Positions 44,676 through 53,667 of a DNA stretch of 64,000 nucleotides are shown here, piece after piece. The stretch is from the NCBI RefSeq assembly GCF_913777995.1, contig NZ_CAJYVE010000013.1:62001-126000 (forward strand), read 5' to 3'. Position 1 is the first letter of the stretch; the number at the start of each line of letters is the position of its first letter. Under the pieces are notes generated by a model. It was given only the letters and a program-made list of their open reading frames with translations. It ran no database searches and was not told where the DNA came from. Origin of the DNA: an uncultured Pseudomonas sp. GTDB lineage: Bacteria > Pseudomonadota > Gammaproteobacteria > Pseudomonadales > Pseudomonadaceae. A program made the position numbers and the translations under genes.

Positions 44676-45677
44676 TCAGCCCTTGGCCGCTTCGGCCAGA
44701 ATCTCGAACGACCTCAAGCGGTCGTCATGCTCGAACAGGTCGCAGGTGAAGATCAGTTCGTCGGCGTCGGTCTGTTCCAGCAGCACGTCCAGCTTGGCGC
44801 GGACCTTCTCCGGCCCGCCGATCACCGCCAGCCCCAGAAAGCTCATCACCGCTTCGCGTTCATGCGGCAGCCACAGGCCGTCCATGCTCGGCACCGGTGG
44901 GCGCTGCACCAGGCTATGGCCACGTATCAACGCCAGGATTCGCCGGTAGACGGAGGTGGCCAGGTATTCGGCCTGCTCGTCGCTGTCGGCCGCCACCAGC
45001 GGTACACCCAGCATCACATAGGGCTTGTCGAGCACTTCCGAAGGCTGGAAGTGGTTGCGATACACGCGGATCGCCTCGTGCATGTAGCGCGGCGCGAAGT
45101 GCGAGGCGAAGGCGTAGGGCAAGCCACGCATGCCGGCCAGCTGTGCGCTGAACAGGCTCGAACCCAGCAGCCACACCGGTACCTGGGTGCCATGGCCGGG
45201 CACGGCGATCACTTTCTGCTCGGGGCTGCGCGGGCCGAGGTAGGCCATCAGCTCGGCCACGTCATCGGGAAAATCGTCGGCACTGCCGGAGCGTTCGCGA
45301 CGCAGCGCACGGGCGGTCATCTGGTCGGAGCCCGGGGCACGGCCCAGGCCCAGGTCGATGCGTCCGGGATACAGGCTGGCCAGGGTGCCGAACTGTTCGG
45401 CGATCACCAGCGGTGCGTGGTTGGGCAGCATCACCCCGCCGGAGCCCACGCGAATGGTTGAGGTGCCGCCCGCAAGGTAGGCCAGCAGCACCGAGGTCGC
45501 GGAGCTGGCGATGCCGTCCATGTTGTGGTGCTCGGCGACCCAGAAGCGGTTGAAGCCGAGCTTTTCGACATGTCGGGCCAGGTCCAGCGAGCGATGCAGG
45601 GCATCGGCCGGACCCTTGTCCTCACGGACGGGCACTAGGTCGAGGGTGGAAATCTTGATGTCGGACAGGCGTTTCAT
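44676..45677 (-). CDS. LLM-class flavin-dependent oxidoreductase
   Basis: A 333-residue luciferase-like monooxygenase (MsnO8-type). It has the N-terminal [20 protein letters not shown], the F-x-W-AEHH block ([11 protein letters not shown]) and [15 protein letters not shown]. It would use reduced FMN from a partner reductase. The start is ATG at 45677; a shorter route upstream lacks a ribosome site. Substrate unknown. Confidence 0.88.
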   Translation of the reverse strand: MKRLSDIKISTLDLVPVREDKGPADALHRSLDLARHVEKLGFNRFWVAEHHNMDGIASSATSVLLAYLAGGTSTIRVGSGGVMLPNHAPLVIAEQFGTLASLYPGRIDLGLGRAPGSDQMTARALRRERSGSADDFPDDVAELMAYLGPRSPEQKVIAVPGHGTQVPVWLLGSSLFSAQLAGMRGLPYAFASHFAPRYMHEAIRVYRNHFQPSEVLDKPYVMLGVPLVAADSDEQAEYLATSVYRRILALIRGHSLVQRPPVPSMDGLWLPHEREAVMSFLGLAVIGGPEKVRAKLDVLLEQTDADELIFTCDLFEHDDRLRSFEILAEAAKG

Positions 45678-45884
45678 AAGCCACGCGAGCTCCTGTGCAG
45701 AGGTAGGCAGGCGCAAAGGCCTGGAGTAGGAACAGCAGTAAGGGCCGTAAAGGCCGTTTTCAATGCCTGGACGTGAAATTTCCTACTTTGGTAGTAGGAA
45801 TTAAGCCTTTGAACTTTCTTCCGGCGGCTATCCTCAGAATCCCTGTTGCTGCACGAAACATTCACTCGTTCGCAAGGAGACACC

Positions 45885-46313
45885 ATGAGCATCGTCAAGA
45901 AAGCTTCCGCCCATTGGCAAGGCGACCTGAAGAAAGGGACTGGCCACATCTCCACTGAAACCGGTGTGCTGCGCGAAGCCCCTTATGGTTTCAACGCACG
46001 CTTCGAAGGCGGCAAGGGCACCAACCCTGAAGAACTGATCGGCGCGGCACACGCCGGCTGCTTCTCCATGGCGCTGTCGATGATCCTCGGCGAAGCCGGC
46101 CTGACCGCCGAAAGCATCGACACCGAAGCCCAAGTGACGCTGAACAAGCAGCCCGACGGCTTTGCCATCACTGACATTCACCTGGTGCTCAAGGCCAAGG
46201 TGCCGGGCGCCAGCGAAGATCAGTTCCATGAACTGACCCAGAAGGCCAAGGAAGGCTGCCCGGTCTCCAAGGTGCTCAACGCCAACATCACCCTGGAAGC
46301 CACCCTGCTCTGA
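45885..46313 (+). CDS. OsmC-family peroxiredoxin-like protein
   Basis: A 142-residue OsmC/Ohr-type thiol peroxidase that detoxifies organic hydroperoxides. The two redox cysteines are Cys59 (AHAGCFSMAL) and Cys125 (EGCPVSKVL). The chosen ATG at 45885 (MSIVKKASAHWQGDLKK) has AAGGAGA upstream. It resembles OsmC more than Ohr. Divergent from the LLM gene. Confidence 0.9.
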   Translation: MSIVKKASAHWQGDLKKGTGHISTETGVLREAPYGFNARFEGGKGTNPEELIGAAHAGCFSMALSMILGEAGLTAESIDTEAQVTLNKQPDGFAITDIHLVLKAKVPGASEDQFHELTQKAKEGCPVSKVLNANITLEATLL

Positions 46314-46429
46314 CGCGCTGGCGCGGCGGCCTGCCAGTGGCGGGTCGCCCGCCGACGAACCGGATGGCGATCTGCCCTGTCCAACGGGTATCGGCACCTA
46401 TGTGCGTGCCCCGTCAGGAAGGACCGACA

Positions 46430-46663
46430 ATGAAACATCTGCTCTTCGCCCTCAGCCTATCCCTGCTGGCCGGTACCGCGCTGGCGGCGCCGAAGTCCTG
46501 CGATGAACTCAAGGACGAGATCGAAGCCAGGATCCAGGCCAACAACGTCAACTCCTACACCCTGGAAATCGTCAGCAACGATGAAGTCAAGGACCCCAAC
46601 ATGGTGGTCGGCAGTTGCGACAACGGTACCCGCAAGATCATCTACCAGAAGAACGACCGCTGA
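46430..46663 (+). CDS. DUF1161 periplasmic protein (copy 2)
   Basis: A 77-residue exported protein with signal peptide MKHLLFALSLSLLAGTALAA and the same DUF1161 pattern (SCDELKDEIEARIQANNV...YTLEIV...GSCDNG). It is clearly paralogous to the product at 44358, sharing the paired cysteines. AGGAAGGA precedes the ATG. Confidence 0.85.
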   Translation: MKHLLFALSLSLLAGTALAAPKSCDELKDEIEARIQANNVNSYTLEIVSNDEVKDPNMVVGSCDNGTRKIIYQKNDR

Positions 46664-46674
46664 AGAATCACCGG

Positions 46675-47091
46675 CTACAGGCACTGCATGTCTGACAGCC
46701 TGGCCACTTCCTGGCGCTTGGCGTCGTACAGCCAGGCGTCCACGTCGTTGGCCAGCGAGCGGACTTCGAGGCGGTAGCGCTCCCCCGCCTCGAAGTGGTC
46801 GTAGCTCAGGCGGATGAAGCAGGTGATCTCGGTGTAGTCGTCGGCAAACATGCCCAGGGCCATGCCTGCGCGATATTCGTAGTCGAAACGCACCTGCAGT
46901 TCATGACGACCGGGTGATACCTGGAAGTAGCGACCGTCTTCGGTGCGCTGACGGTCGAGCTTGTCGGCCATCACCAGCTTGCCCGTGGTGGTGGTGAGGT
47001 CGACCCAGGCCATGGCCGGGTCATGCATGGGCAAGGGACCTGCGCATCCAGCCAGGATGCCGACGGCGATAAGCGGTAGTATGGGGCGCAT
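46675..47091 (-). CDS. putative lipoprotein (138 aa)
   Basis: A signal sequence ending in the lipobox ILAGC (cysteine at about residue 16) predicts a lipoprotein. The rest has alternating short beta-like stretches (GRHELQVRFDYEYR, YRLEVRSLAN), suggesting a small beta-rich domain. I know of no functional assignment. Divergent from the aminopeptidase-like lipoprotein. Confidence 0.75.
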   Translation of the reverse strand: MRPILPLIAVGILAGCAGPLPMHDPAMAWVDLTTTTGKLVMADKLDRQRTEDGRYFQVSPGRHELQVRFDYEYRAGMALGMFADDYTEITCFIRLSYDHFEAGERYRLEVRSLANDVDAWLYDAKRQEVARLSDMQCL

Positions 47092-47178
47092 GGCAGGCTC
47101 CGCATGAAGGTGTTGCGATGATAGTGGCGGCGCTTCTCGCTGTCCTGCCTGGCATGTTTTCTCTGTGCAGAGCCGTGT

Positions 47179-48237
47179 ATGCCAGCACTCGATGTTTCCC
47201 GCCTTTGGCGCGCCGTACCGCTACTGTTGGCAACGTGGCTGGGCGGATGTTCCAGTTTCTCCTATTACAGCCAACTGGCCAGCGGACAGCTGCAACTGCT
47301 CGCCGCCCGCGAGCCGGTGGCCGACATCTTGGCCGACCCGGCCCGCGATGCGGCACTGCGCAAGCGCCTGGCGCTGGCCCAGCAGGCGCGGGACTTCGCC
47401 ACCGCGCAGCTGCACTTGCCCGATAACCGCAGCTACCGGCTGTATGCCGACATCGGGCGGCCCTACGTGGTGTACAACGTTTTCGCCACCGATGAGTTCT
47501 CCCTAGACCCACTGACCCACTGCTTCCCGATTGCCGGCTGCGTGGCCTATCGCGGCTATTACAGCCTCGGCGGCGCACGTGGCGAAGCGGCCCTGCAGCG
47601 CCAGGCCGGCAAGGATGTCTTCGTCGCCGGCATCGAGGCCTATTCGACCCTGGGCTGGTTTGCCGACCCGATCCTCAACACCATGCTGGGCTGGGGCGAC
47701 GAACGCCTGGCGACGCTGATCTTCCACGAGCTGGCGCACCAGCGCTTCTACGTGAAAGACGACACCGCGTTCAACGAGTCCTACGCCAGCTTCGTCGAGC
47801 AGGAAGGCACCCGCCAATGGCGTGCTGCGCGGGGCCTGCCGCCGCAGGACGACAGCCGCAGCGCCCAGCGCGACGCCCTGACGCGGCTGGTGCTCGACAC
47901 CCGGCAACGCTTGCGCACGCTGTATGCGCAGCCGTTGCCCGCCAGCGAGATGCGCGCCCGCAAGGCCGCGGAGTTCGAGCGCTTGCGGCACGAGTACCGA
48001 CAACTGCGCGACCGCCAGTGGCCGGGCGACAAACGCTTCGATGCCTGGATCGACGCGCCCCTGAATAACGCCAAGCTGCTGCCCTTCGGCCTTTACGATC
48101 AGTGGGTGCCGGCCTTCGCCGCCGTGTTCCGCCAGGTCGGCGGTGACTGGTCGCGCTTCTATGTCGAAGTCGAGCGCCTTGGCAAACTGCCCGCACCCGC
48201 GCGCACCCAGGCCTTGCAGGACCTGATGCCCCGGTGA
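47179..48237 (+). CDS. putative aminopeptidase lipoprotein (PF10023-type)
   Basis: A 352-residue protein with a lipobox (LGGC, about residues 21-24) and a zinc-metallopeptidase motif HELAHQRFYVKDDTAFNES; the downstream Glu is a likely third ligand. This matches the putative aminopeptidase family Pfam PF10023. Peptidase activity has not, to my knowledge, been shown for it. Convergent with the HAD gene, 10 bases apart. Confidence 0.83.
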   Translation: MPALDVSRLWRAVPLLLATWLGGCSSFSYYSQLASGQLQLLAAREPVADILADPARDAALRKRLALAQQARDFATAQLHLPDNRSYRLYADIGRPYVVYNVFATDEFSLDPLTHCFPIAGCVAYRGYYSLGGARGEAALQRQAGKDVFVAGIEAYSTLGWFADPILNTMLGWGDERLATLIFHELAHQRFYVKDDTAFNESYASFVEQEGTRQWRAARGLPPQDDSRSAQRDALTRLVLDTRQRLRTLYAQPLPASEMRARKAAEFERLRHEYRQLRDRQWPGDKRFDAWIDAPLNNAKLLPFGLYDQWVPAFAAVFRQVGGDWSRFYVEVERLGKLPAPARTQALQDLMPR

Positions 48238-48247
48238 ATGGCCTCGA

Positions 48248-48895
48248 TCAGCGCTGGAAAGCCTGGTGCAGTTCGGCGACGCTGTTGAAGTGGAAATCTG
48301 GCGCTTCGGCGTGCAGTTCCTCGGCGCTGCCGAAGCCATAGCCCACCGCCGCAACCTGCAGGCCATTGCGTCGCCCGCCGATGAGGTCATGCTTGCGGTC
48401 GCCGATCATCAGGGTCTGTGCCGGGTCGAGGCGTTCCTGGTCGAGCAGGTGGGCAATCAGCTCGACCTTGTCGGTGCGGGTGCCGTCCAGCTCGCTGCCG
48501 TAGATCACCTTGAAGTGCCGGGCGAAATCGAAATGCCGGGCGATCTCGCGAGCGAACTCCCAAGGCTTGGAGGTCGCGACGTACAGCGTGCGGCCCTGCC
48601 CTGCCAGGCTTTCCAGCAGGTGTGGAATACCGTCGAACACCTGGTTCTCGTACAGGCCGGTGACCCGGAAGCGTTCGCGGTAGAAATTCACCGCCTCCCA
48701 GGCCCGCGCCTCGTCCATGGCATAGAACTGCATGAAGGCCTGCAGCAGCGGCGGGCCGATGAAGTGTTCCAGGCGGGTGATGTCCGGCTCATCGATACCC
48801 AGCTTCGCCAGGGCGAACTGGATCGAGCGGGTGATGCCCAGGCGTGGGTCGGTCAGGGTGCCGTCGAGGTCGAAAAGAATGTTCTGCTGATGCAT
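48248..48895 (-). CDS. HAD-family hydrolase, phosphoglycolate-phosphatase-like
   Basis: A 215-residue HAD phosphatase starting MHQQNILFDLDGTLTDP (Asp9 nucleophile, Asp11), with the helical cap region and later motifs TSKPWEFA and MIGDRKHDLIG. The alpha-helical cap fits the Gph/PgmB-like subfamily. The start is ATG at 48895; the long upstream open frame is antisense to nothing conserved and has no ribosome site. Substrate not determinable. Confidence 0.87.
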   Translation of the reverse strand: MHQQNILFDLDGTLTDPRLGITRSIQFALAKLGIDEPDITRLEHFIGPPLLQAFMQFYAMDEARAWEAVNFYRERFRVTGLYENQVFDGIPHLLESLAGQGRTLYVATSKPWEFAREIARHFDFARHFKVIYGSELDGTRTDKVELIAHLLDQERLDPAQTLMIGDRKHDLIGGRRNGLQVAAVGYGFGSAEELHAEAPDFHFNSVAELHQAFQR

Positions 48896-48945
48896 GAAAA
48901 CGGGCTCGTTGCGGTGGGGCCGGCTGACGCCGGCCAGGGGGGCAG

Positions 48946-49491
48946 TCAAGGCTGGTCGAAACCTTCGGCCAGGTGCTGGTCCTTGAGTTTCACGTAGTTG
49001 GCGGCGCTGTAGGGGAAGAAGGCGATTTCCTTTTCGGTGAGCGGGCGCACCTGTTTCACCGGGCGACCCACGTACAGAAAGCCGCGCTCCAGCACCTTGC
49101 CGGGTGGGACCAGGCTGCCGGCACCGATGATCACTTCGTCCTCGACCACCGCGCCATCCATCACGGTAGTGCCCATGCCGACCAGAATGCGGTTGCCGAG
49201 GGTGCAGCCATGCAGCATGCACTTGTGGCCGATGGTCACTTCGTCGCCGATCAGCAGCGGGAAACCCTCGGGGTTGAACGGACCGGCATGGGTGATGTGC
49301 AGCACGCTGCCGTCTTGCACGCTGGTGCGTGCGCCGATACGGATGCGGTGCATGTCGCCGCGCACCACGGTCAGCGGCCAGACCGAGCTGTCGTCGCCGA
49401 TCTGTACATCGCCGATGACGATGGCCGAGCTGTCGACGAAAGCCCGTTCGCCAAGGCCCGGGGTGTGGTTCTGGAATCTGCGAAGGGCCAC
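48946..49491 (-). CDS. gamma-type carbonic anhydrase-like protein
   Basis: A 181-residue left-handed beta-helix protein of hexapeptide repeats (VIGDVQIGDDSSVWPLTVVRGD and on) with histidines in HITHAG and TIGHKCMLHGC matching gamma-carbonic anhydrase metal ligands. The start is GTG at 49491 (MALRRFQNHTPGLGE), preceded by GGGAGG. The family also includes YrdA/PaaY proteins, so activity is not certain. It is divergent from prlC. Confidence 0.9.
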   Translation of the reverse strand: MALRRFQNHTPGLGERAFVDSSAIVIGDVQIGDDSSVWPLTVVRGDMHRIRIGARTSVQDGSVLHITHAGPFNPEGFPLLIGDEVTIGHKCMLHGCTLGNRILVGMGTTVMDGAVVEDEVIIGAGSLVPPGKVLERGFLYVGRPVKQVRPLTEKEIAFFPYSAANYVKLKDQHLAEGFDQP

Positions 49492-49594
49492 GATAGCCTC
49501 CCTGTTTGCCGGTGATAGAGCGTTTCGGTGCTGCGTGTGCGGGCGATTGTAATTAAGATGGCCGAGTGTTTCTTCACAGCCAAGGTGCAAAACC

Positions 49595-51643
49595 GTGAGC
49601 GCGAACAACCCGCTTCTGCAACCCTACGACCTGCCTCCCTTCTCGGCGATCCGTGCCGAACACGTCAAGCCGGCCATCGACCAGATCCTCGCCGACAACC
49701 GTGCCGCCATCGCCAGCCTCCTGGCCGAACAGGGCAAGCAGCCGGACTGGGCCGGGCTGGTGCTGGCGATGGACGAGCTCAACGACCGCCTGGGCGCCGC
49801 CTGGAGCCCGGTCAGCCACCTCAATGCGGTGTGTAACAGTGCCGAGCTGCGTGAAGCCTACGAGTCCTGCCTGCCAGCACTGAGTGCCTATTCCACCGAA
49901 ATGGGCCAGAACCGCGAGCTGTTCCAGGCCTATGAGGCCTTGGCCGCCAGCCCGGCCGCTGCCGGTTTCGACATCGGCCAGAAGACCCTCCTCGAACACG
50001 CCCTGCGCGATTTCCGCCTGTCGGGCATCGACCTGCCGCCCGAGCAGCAGAAGCGCTACGCCGAAGTGCAGAGCAAGCTGTCGGAACTGGGCAGCCAGTT
50101 TTCCAACCAGCTGCTCGACGCCACTCAGGCCTGGACCAAACTGGTCACCGATGAAGCGGCGCTGGATGGCCTGACCGAGTCGGCCAAGCAACAGATGGCC
50201 GCTGCCGCCAAGGCCCGTGACCTGGACGGCTGGCTGATCACCCTGGAATTCCCCAGCTACTACGCGGTGATGACCTACGCCCACGACCGCGCCCTGCGTG
50301 AAGAGGTCTACACCGCCTACTGCACCCGCGCCTCCGACCAGGGGCCGAACGCCGGGCAGAATGACAACGGTCCGGTGATGCAGCAGATTCTCGATCTGCG
50401 CCAGGAACTGGCCGGCCTGCTGGGCTTCGCCAACTTCGCCGAACTGAGCCTGGCGACCAAGATGGCCGAGTCCAGCGACCAGGTGCTGAGCTTCCTGCGT
50501 GACCTGGCCGCCCGCAGCAAACCGTTCGCCGCCCAGGACCTGGAACAGCTAAAGGCCTTCGCCGCCGAACAGGGCTGCCCGGACCTGCAGAGCTGGGACA
50601 CCGGCTACTACGGCGAGAAATTGCGCGAGCAGCGCTACAGCGTGTCGCAGGAAATCCTGCGTGCCTACTTCCCGATCGACAAGGTACTCGGCGGCCTGTT
50701 AGCCATCGTCCAGCGCCTGTATGGCATCGAGATCAACGAGCTGAAGGGGTTCGACACCTGGCACCCGGACGTGCGCCTGTTCGAGATCAAGGAGAACGGC
50801 CAGCACGTCGGGCGCTTCTTCTTCGACCTGTATGCCCGCGCCAACAAGCGTGGCGGCGCCTGGATGGACGGCGCCCGCGACCGTCGGCGCACCGCCGATG
50901 GCCGTCTGCAGAGTCCGGTGGCCAACCTGGTGTGCAACTTCACCCCGGCTTCGCCCGGCAAGCCGGCGCTGCTGACCCACGATGAGGTCACCACGCTGTT
51001 CCACGAATTCGGCCATGGCCTGCATCACCTGCTGACCCGCGTCGAGCACGCCGGGGTGTCCGGCATCAACGGCGTGGCCTGGGATGCCGTGGAACTGCCG
51101 AGTCAGTTCATGGAGAACTGGTGCTGGGAACCCGAGGGCCTGGCGCTGATTTCCGGCCACTACGAGACCGGCGAGCCGTTGCCGCAGGACCTGCTGGAGA
51201 AGATGCTGGCGGCGAAGAATTTCCAGTCCGGCCTGATGATGGTGCGCCAGCTGGAGTTCTCGCTGTTCGACTTCGAACTGCACGCCACCCACGGCGACGG
51301 CCGCAGCGTGCTGCAGGTGCTCGAAGGCGTGCGTGACGAGGTGTCGGTGATGCGTCCGCCGGCGTTCAACCGCTTCGCCAACGGCTTCGCGCACATTTTC
51401 GCCGGTGGTTACGCGGCGGGTTACTACAGCTACAAGTGGGCCGAAGTGCTGTCGGCCGACGCCTTCTCGAAGTTCGAGGAAGAAGGTGTGCTTAACGCCG
51501 ACACCGGCCGCGCGTTCCGTGAGGCGATCCTGGCGCGCGGTGGCTCCCAGGCGCCGATGGTGCTGTTCGTCGATTTCCGCGGACGCGAGCCGTCGATCGA
51601 TGCACTCTTGCGCCATAGTGGCCTGAGTGAGGAAGCGGCATGA
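49595..51643 (+). CDS. prlC: oligopeptidase A
   Basis: M3-family cytoplasmic zinc oligopeptidase degrading signal peptides and other short peptides. The 682-residue protein has the HEFGH motif at residues 470-474. The start is GTG at 49595 (MSANNPLLQPYDLPPFSAI), with AAGGTG upstream. The downstream yheV gene overlaps it by 4 bases, a conserved pairing in pseudomonads. Confidence 0.96.
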   Translation: MSANNPLLQPYDLPPFSAIRAEHVKPAIDQILADNRAAIASLLAEQGKQPDWAGLVLAMDELNDRLGAAWSPVSHLNAVCNSAELREAYESCLPALSAYSTEMGQNRELFQAYEALAASPAAAGFDIGQKTLLEHALRDFRLSGIDLPPEQQKRYAEVQSKLSELGSQFSNQLLDATQAWTKLVTDEAALDGLTESAKQQMAAAAKARDLDGWLITLEFPSYYAVMTYAHDRALREEVYTAYCTRASDQGPNAGQNDNGPVMQQILDLRQELAGLLGFANFAELSLATKMAESSDQVLSFLRDLAARSKPFAAQDLEQLKAFAAEQGCPDLQSWDTGYYGEKLREQRYSVSQEILRAYFPIDKVLGGLLAIVQRLYGIEINELKGFDTWHPDVRLFEIKENGQHVGRFFFDLYARANKRGGAWMDGARDRRRTADGRLQSPVANLVCNFTPASPGKPALLTHDEVTTLFHEFGHGLHHLLTRVEHAGVSGINGVAWDAVELPSQFMENWCWEPEGLALISGHYETGEPLPQDLLEKMLAAKNFQSGLMMVRQLEFSLFDFELHATHGDGRSVLQVLEGVRDEVSVMRPPAFNRFANGFAHIFAGGYAAGYYSYKWAEVLSADAFSKFEEEGVLNADTGRAFREAILARGGSQAPMVLFVDFRGREPSIDALLRHSGLSEEAA

Positions 51644-51924
51644 GCGACGCCCCCGTGGTGACCCCGAAACGCTTCATCGCCGGTGCGGTGTGCCCGGCGT
51701 GCAGCGAATCCGACAAGCTGAAGATGTGGAGCGAAGATGGCGTGCCGCACCGCGAGTGCGTGAGTTGCGGCTACACCGACACCCTCAACGACCAGGGGCT
51801 GTCGGTGCCCAAGGAACTCGGCACCCGGGTCAACCGGGCCGAGCCCAAGCCGGCCACGCCCAAGGTCCAGGGCGTGCAGTTCTTCCCCAACCCGAAGCTC
51901 AAGAAGCCGGTCGACCCGAGCTGA
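51640..51924 (+). CDS. YheV-family putative zinc-ribbon protein
   Basis: A 94-residue protein with the four-cysteine zinc-ribbon pattern CPAC (18, 21) and CVSCG (40, 43), matching YheV. Its ATG overlaps the prlC stop, so it is translationally coupled. Function unknown. Confidence 0.88.
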   Translation: MSDAPVVTPKRFIAGAVCPACSESDKLKMWSEDGVPHRECVSCGYTDTLNDQGLSVPKELGTRVNRAEPKPATPKVQGVQFFPNPKLKKPVDPS

Positions 51925-51930
51925 GGGTCA

Positions 51931-51964
51931 GGGGGCCCGGCGTCTGCTCAGGCGCCGGGCCCCC
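51931..51964. terminator. bidirectional terminator
   Basis: GGGGGCCCGGCG and CGCCGGGCCCCC form a perfect 12-bp stem around TCTGCTCAGG. It lies between convergent yheV and the 78-residue hypothetical gene. There is no clear T-run on either side, so efficiency is uncertain. Confidence 0.65.
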
Positions 51965-51969
51965 GCGCT

Positions 51970-52206
51970 TCACGACAGGCTCTTCATGAATGCGGCGGCC
52001 AAGCCGAACAGTACTTCGTCTTCTGGCGCGAAACCGGCGTCGGACTCTTCGCTGTCCAGCACTTCATCGAAATCCTCATCGGCATTCGAACTGCCCAGAC
52101 GCGCCCAGTACGTGGTTTCATCGTTTCTGATGAAGTCGATCAGCATTTCCGGGTTGCGGGAGGTTTCGAAGCCCTCCAGCAACATGCGCACTTCGTAATT
52201 AGCCAT
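51970..52206 (-). CDS. small acidic hypothetical protein (78 aa)
   Basis: An acidic protein without membrane segments, MANYEVRMLLEGFETSRNPE at the start and a run of Asp/Glu (residues about 38-60). I do not recognise a family; it looks like a conserved pseudomonad hypothetical. ATG codons at 52209 and 52206 are adjacent; 52206 is at a better distance from GAGG. Confidence 0.65.
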   Translation of the reverse strand: MANYEVRMLLEGFETSRNPEMLIDFIRNDETTYWARLGSSNADEDFDEVLDSEESDAGFAPEDEVLFGLAAAFMKSLS

Positions 52207-52360
52207 CATCCACCTCGCAGCGGTTAGGGTTGCGATGACTCGGCAGTCGGGCAAGGACTGCCCGACGCACGTTATCCCTGGCCTGGCATCGGGTCTACTG
52301 ACAGAAATGACAGTGAGACGGCCTTACCAGCGGTAGTGGCGTGTAACAGATTGTGCTGTA

Positions 52361-52376
52361 CTGTATGTATGAACAG
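52361..52376. promoter_or_regulatory. LexA-like SOS box upstream of radical SAM gene
   Basis: CTGTATGTATGAACAG fits the CTG-N10-CAG LexA pattern and is close to the Pseudomonas/E. coli consensus (CTGTATATATATACAG). It ends 16 bases before the ATG at 52392, where it would overlap the promoter. LexA control is an inference. Confidence 0.7.
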
Positions 52377-52391
52377 TATCAGGCATTTCCC

Positions 52392-53450
52392 ATGACCTCC
52401 TCTTCGCCCATCCGTGGCCGCGGCACGGCCAGCAATCCCCATAACCGTTTCACGGCCCAGCGCTCGGTGGTCGAGGACGACGGCTGGTACCAGGAAGTGC
52501 CGCTGACCCAGGGCACCGAAGTGACCCACGAGACGGCCAAGACCATCATCACCCGCAACACCTCGCCCGATATCCCCTTCGACCGCTCGATCAATCCCTA
52601 CCGGGGCTGCGAGCATGGTTGCATCTACTGCTTCGCGCGGCCCAGCCACGCCTACTGGGACATGTCGCCGGGCCTGGATTTCGAAACCCGGCTGATCGCC
52701 AAGACCAACGCCGCCGCGCTGCTCGAACAGCAACTGTCCAAGCCGGGCTACCGTTGTGCGCCGATCAACCTGGGGGCCAACACCGACCCCTACCAGCCCA
52801 TCGAGCGCGAGTACAAGCTGACCCGCGCCATTCTCGAAGTGCTGCTGCGCTACCGGCACCCGGTGACCATCGTCACCAAGGGCTCTCTGATTCTGCGTGA
52901 CCTCGACCTGCTGGCCGAGCTGGCGCGGCAGCGGCTGGTGTCGGTGTACATCAGCCTCACCACCCAGGACGACGAACTCAAACGTATCCTCGAACCCCGC
53001 GCCGCAGCACCCGCCGCGCGGCTGCGGGCGATTCGCGTGCTGCGCCAGGCCGGGGTGCCGGTGGGGGTGTTGTGCGCGCCGATGATCCCCATGATCAACG
53101 ACAGCGAGCTGGAGAACCTCATGCAGCAGGCCAAGGCCGCCGGAGCCCTCAGCGCGGGTTACGTGATGCTGCGCCTGCCGCTGGAGGTCGCGCCGCTGTT
53201 CGAAGAATGGCTGGCCAACCATTACCCGCAGCGTGCGGCGCATGTCATGAGCCTGATACGCCAGAGCCGCGGTGGTGCCAACAACGACAGCCGCTTTGGT
53301 GTGCGGATGCGCGGCGAGGGCCAGTTCGCCGAGCTGCTGGCACAGCGTTTCGCCCTGGCGCGCAAGCGTCTGGGGCTCGGCCAGCGGGAAAGTTTCGTGC
53401 TCGACTGTGACTCTTTCTGCCCTCCGGGTGGTCAGATGTCATTGCTGTAG
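52392..53450 (+). CDS. radical SAM protein of the PA0069/SplB-like family
   Basis: A 352-residue radical SAM protein with the iron-sulfur motif CEHGCIYC (Cys73, Cys77, Cys80). It follows the family layout seen in conserved bacterial proteins distantly related to spore photoproduct lyase, and continues through a TIM-barrel region (LGANTDPYQPIERE). The start is ATG at 52392. A LexA-like box lies immediately upstream, hinting at a DNA-damage role. The reaction is unknown. Confidence 0.85.
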   Translation: MTSSSPIRGRGTASNPHNRFTAQRSVVEDDGWYQEVPLTQGTEVTHETAKTIITRNTSPDIPFDRSINPYRGCEHGCIYCFARPSHAYWDMSPGLDFETRLIAKTNAAALLEQQLSKPGYRCAPINLGANTDPYQPIEREYKLTRAILEVLLRYRHPVTIVTKGSLILRDLDLLAELARQRLVSVYISLTTQDDELKRILEPRAAAPAARLRAIRVLRQAGVPVGVLCAPMIPMINDSELENLMQQAKAAGALSAGYVMLRLPLEVAPLFEEWLANHYPQRAAHVMSLIRQSRGGANNDSRFGVRMRGEGQFAELLAQRFALARKRLGLGQRESFVLDCDSFCPPGGQMSLL

Positions 53451-53667
53451 ATCAAAAAAAGATGGCAAAAAGCTATTGACAATTTTTTGTTTCAATGATG
53501 TTGCTTTAAGTTTCACTTAAGCTTCGAAGGTTAGTCTGCAGCCAGGAGTATCCCTCCCGTGGCCGCGTACAACGGAGCTGTGCGCCATCACTGGCTCGAA
53601 AGGGATCACTGCCGCTATCCGAATGAAGCATGAATGATCCACTTCAATCCGTCAGAGAGGATGAAAC

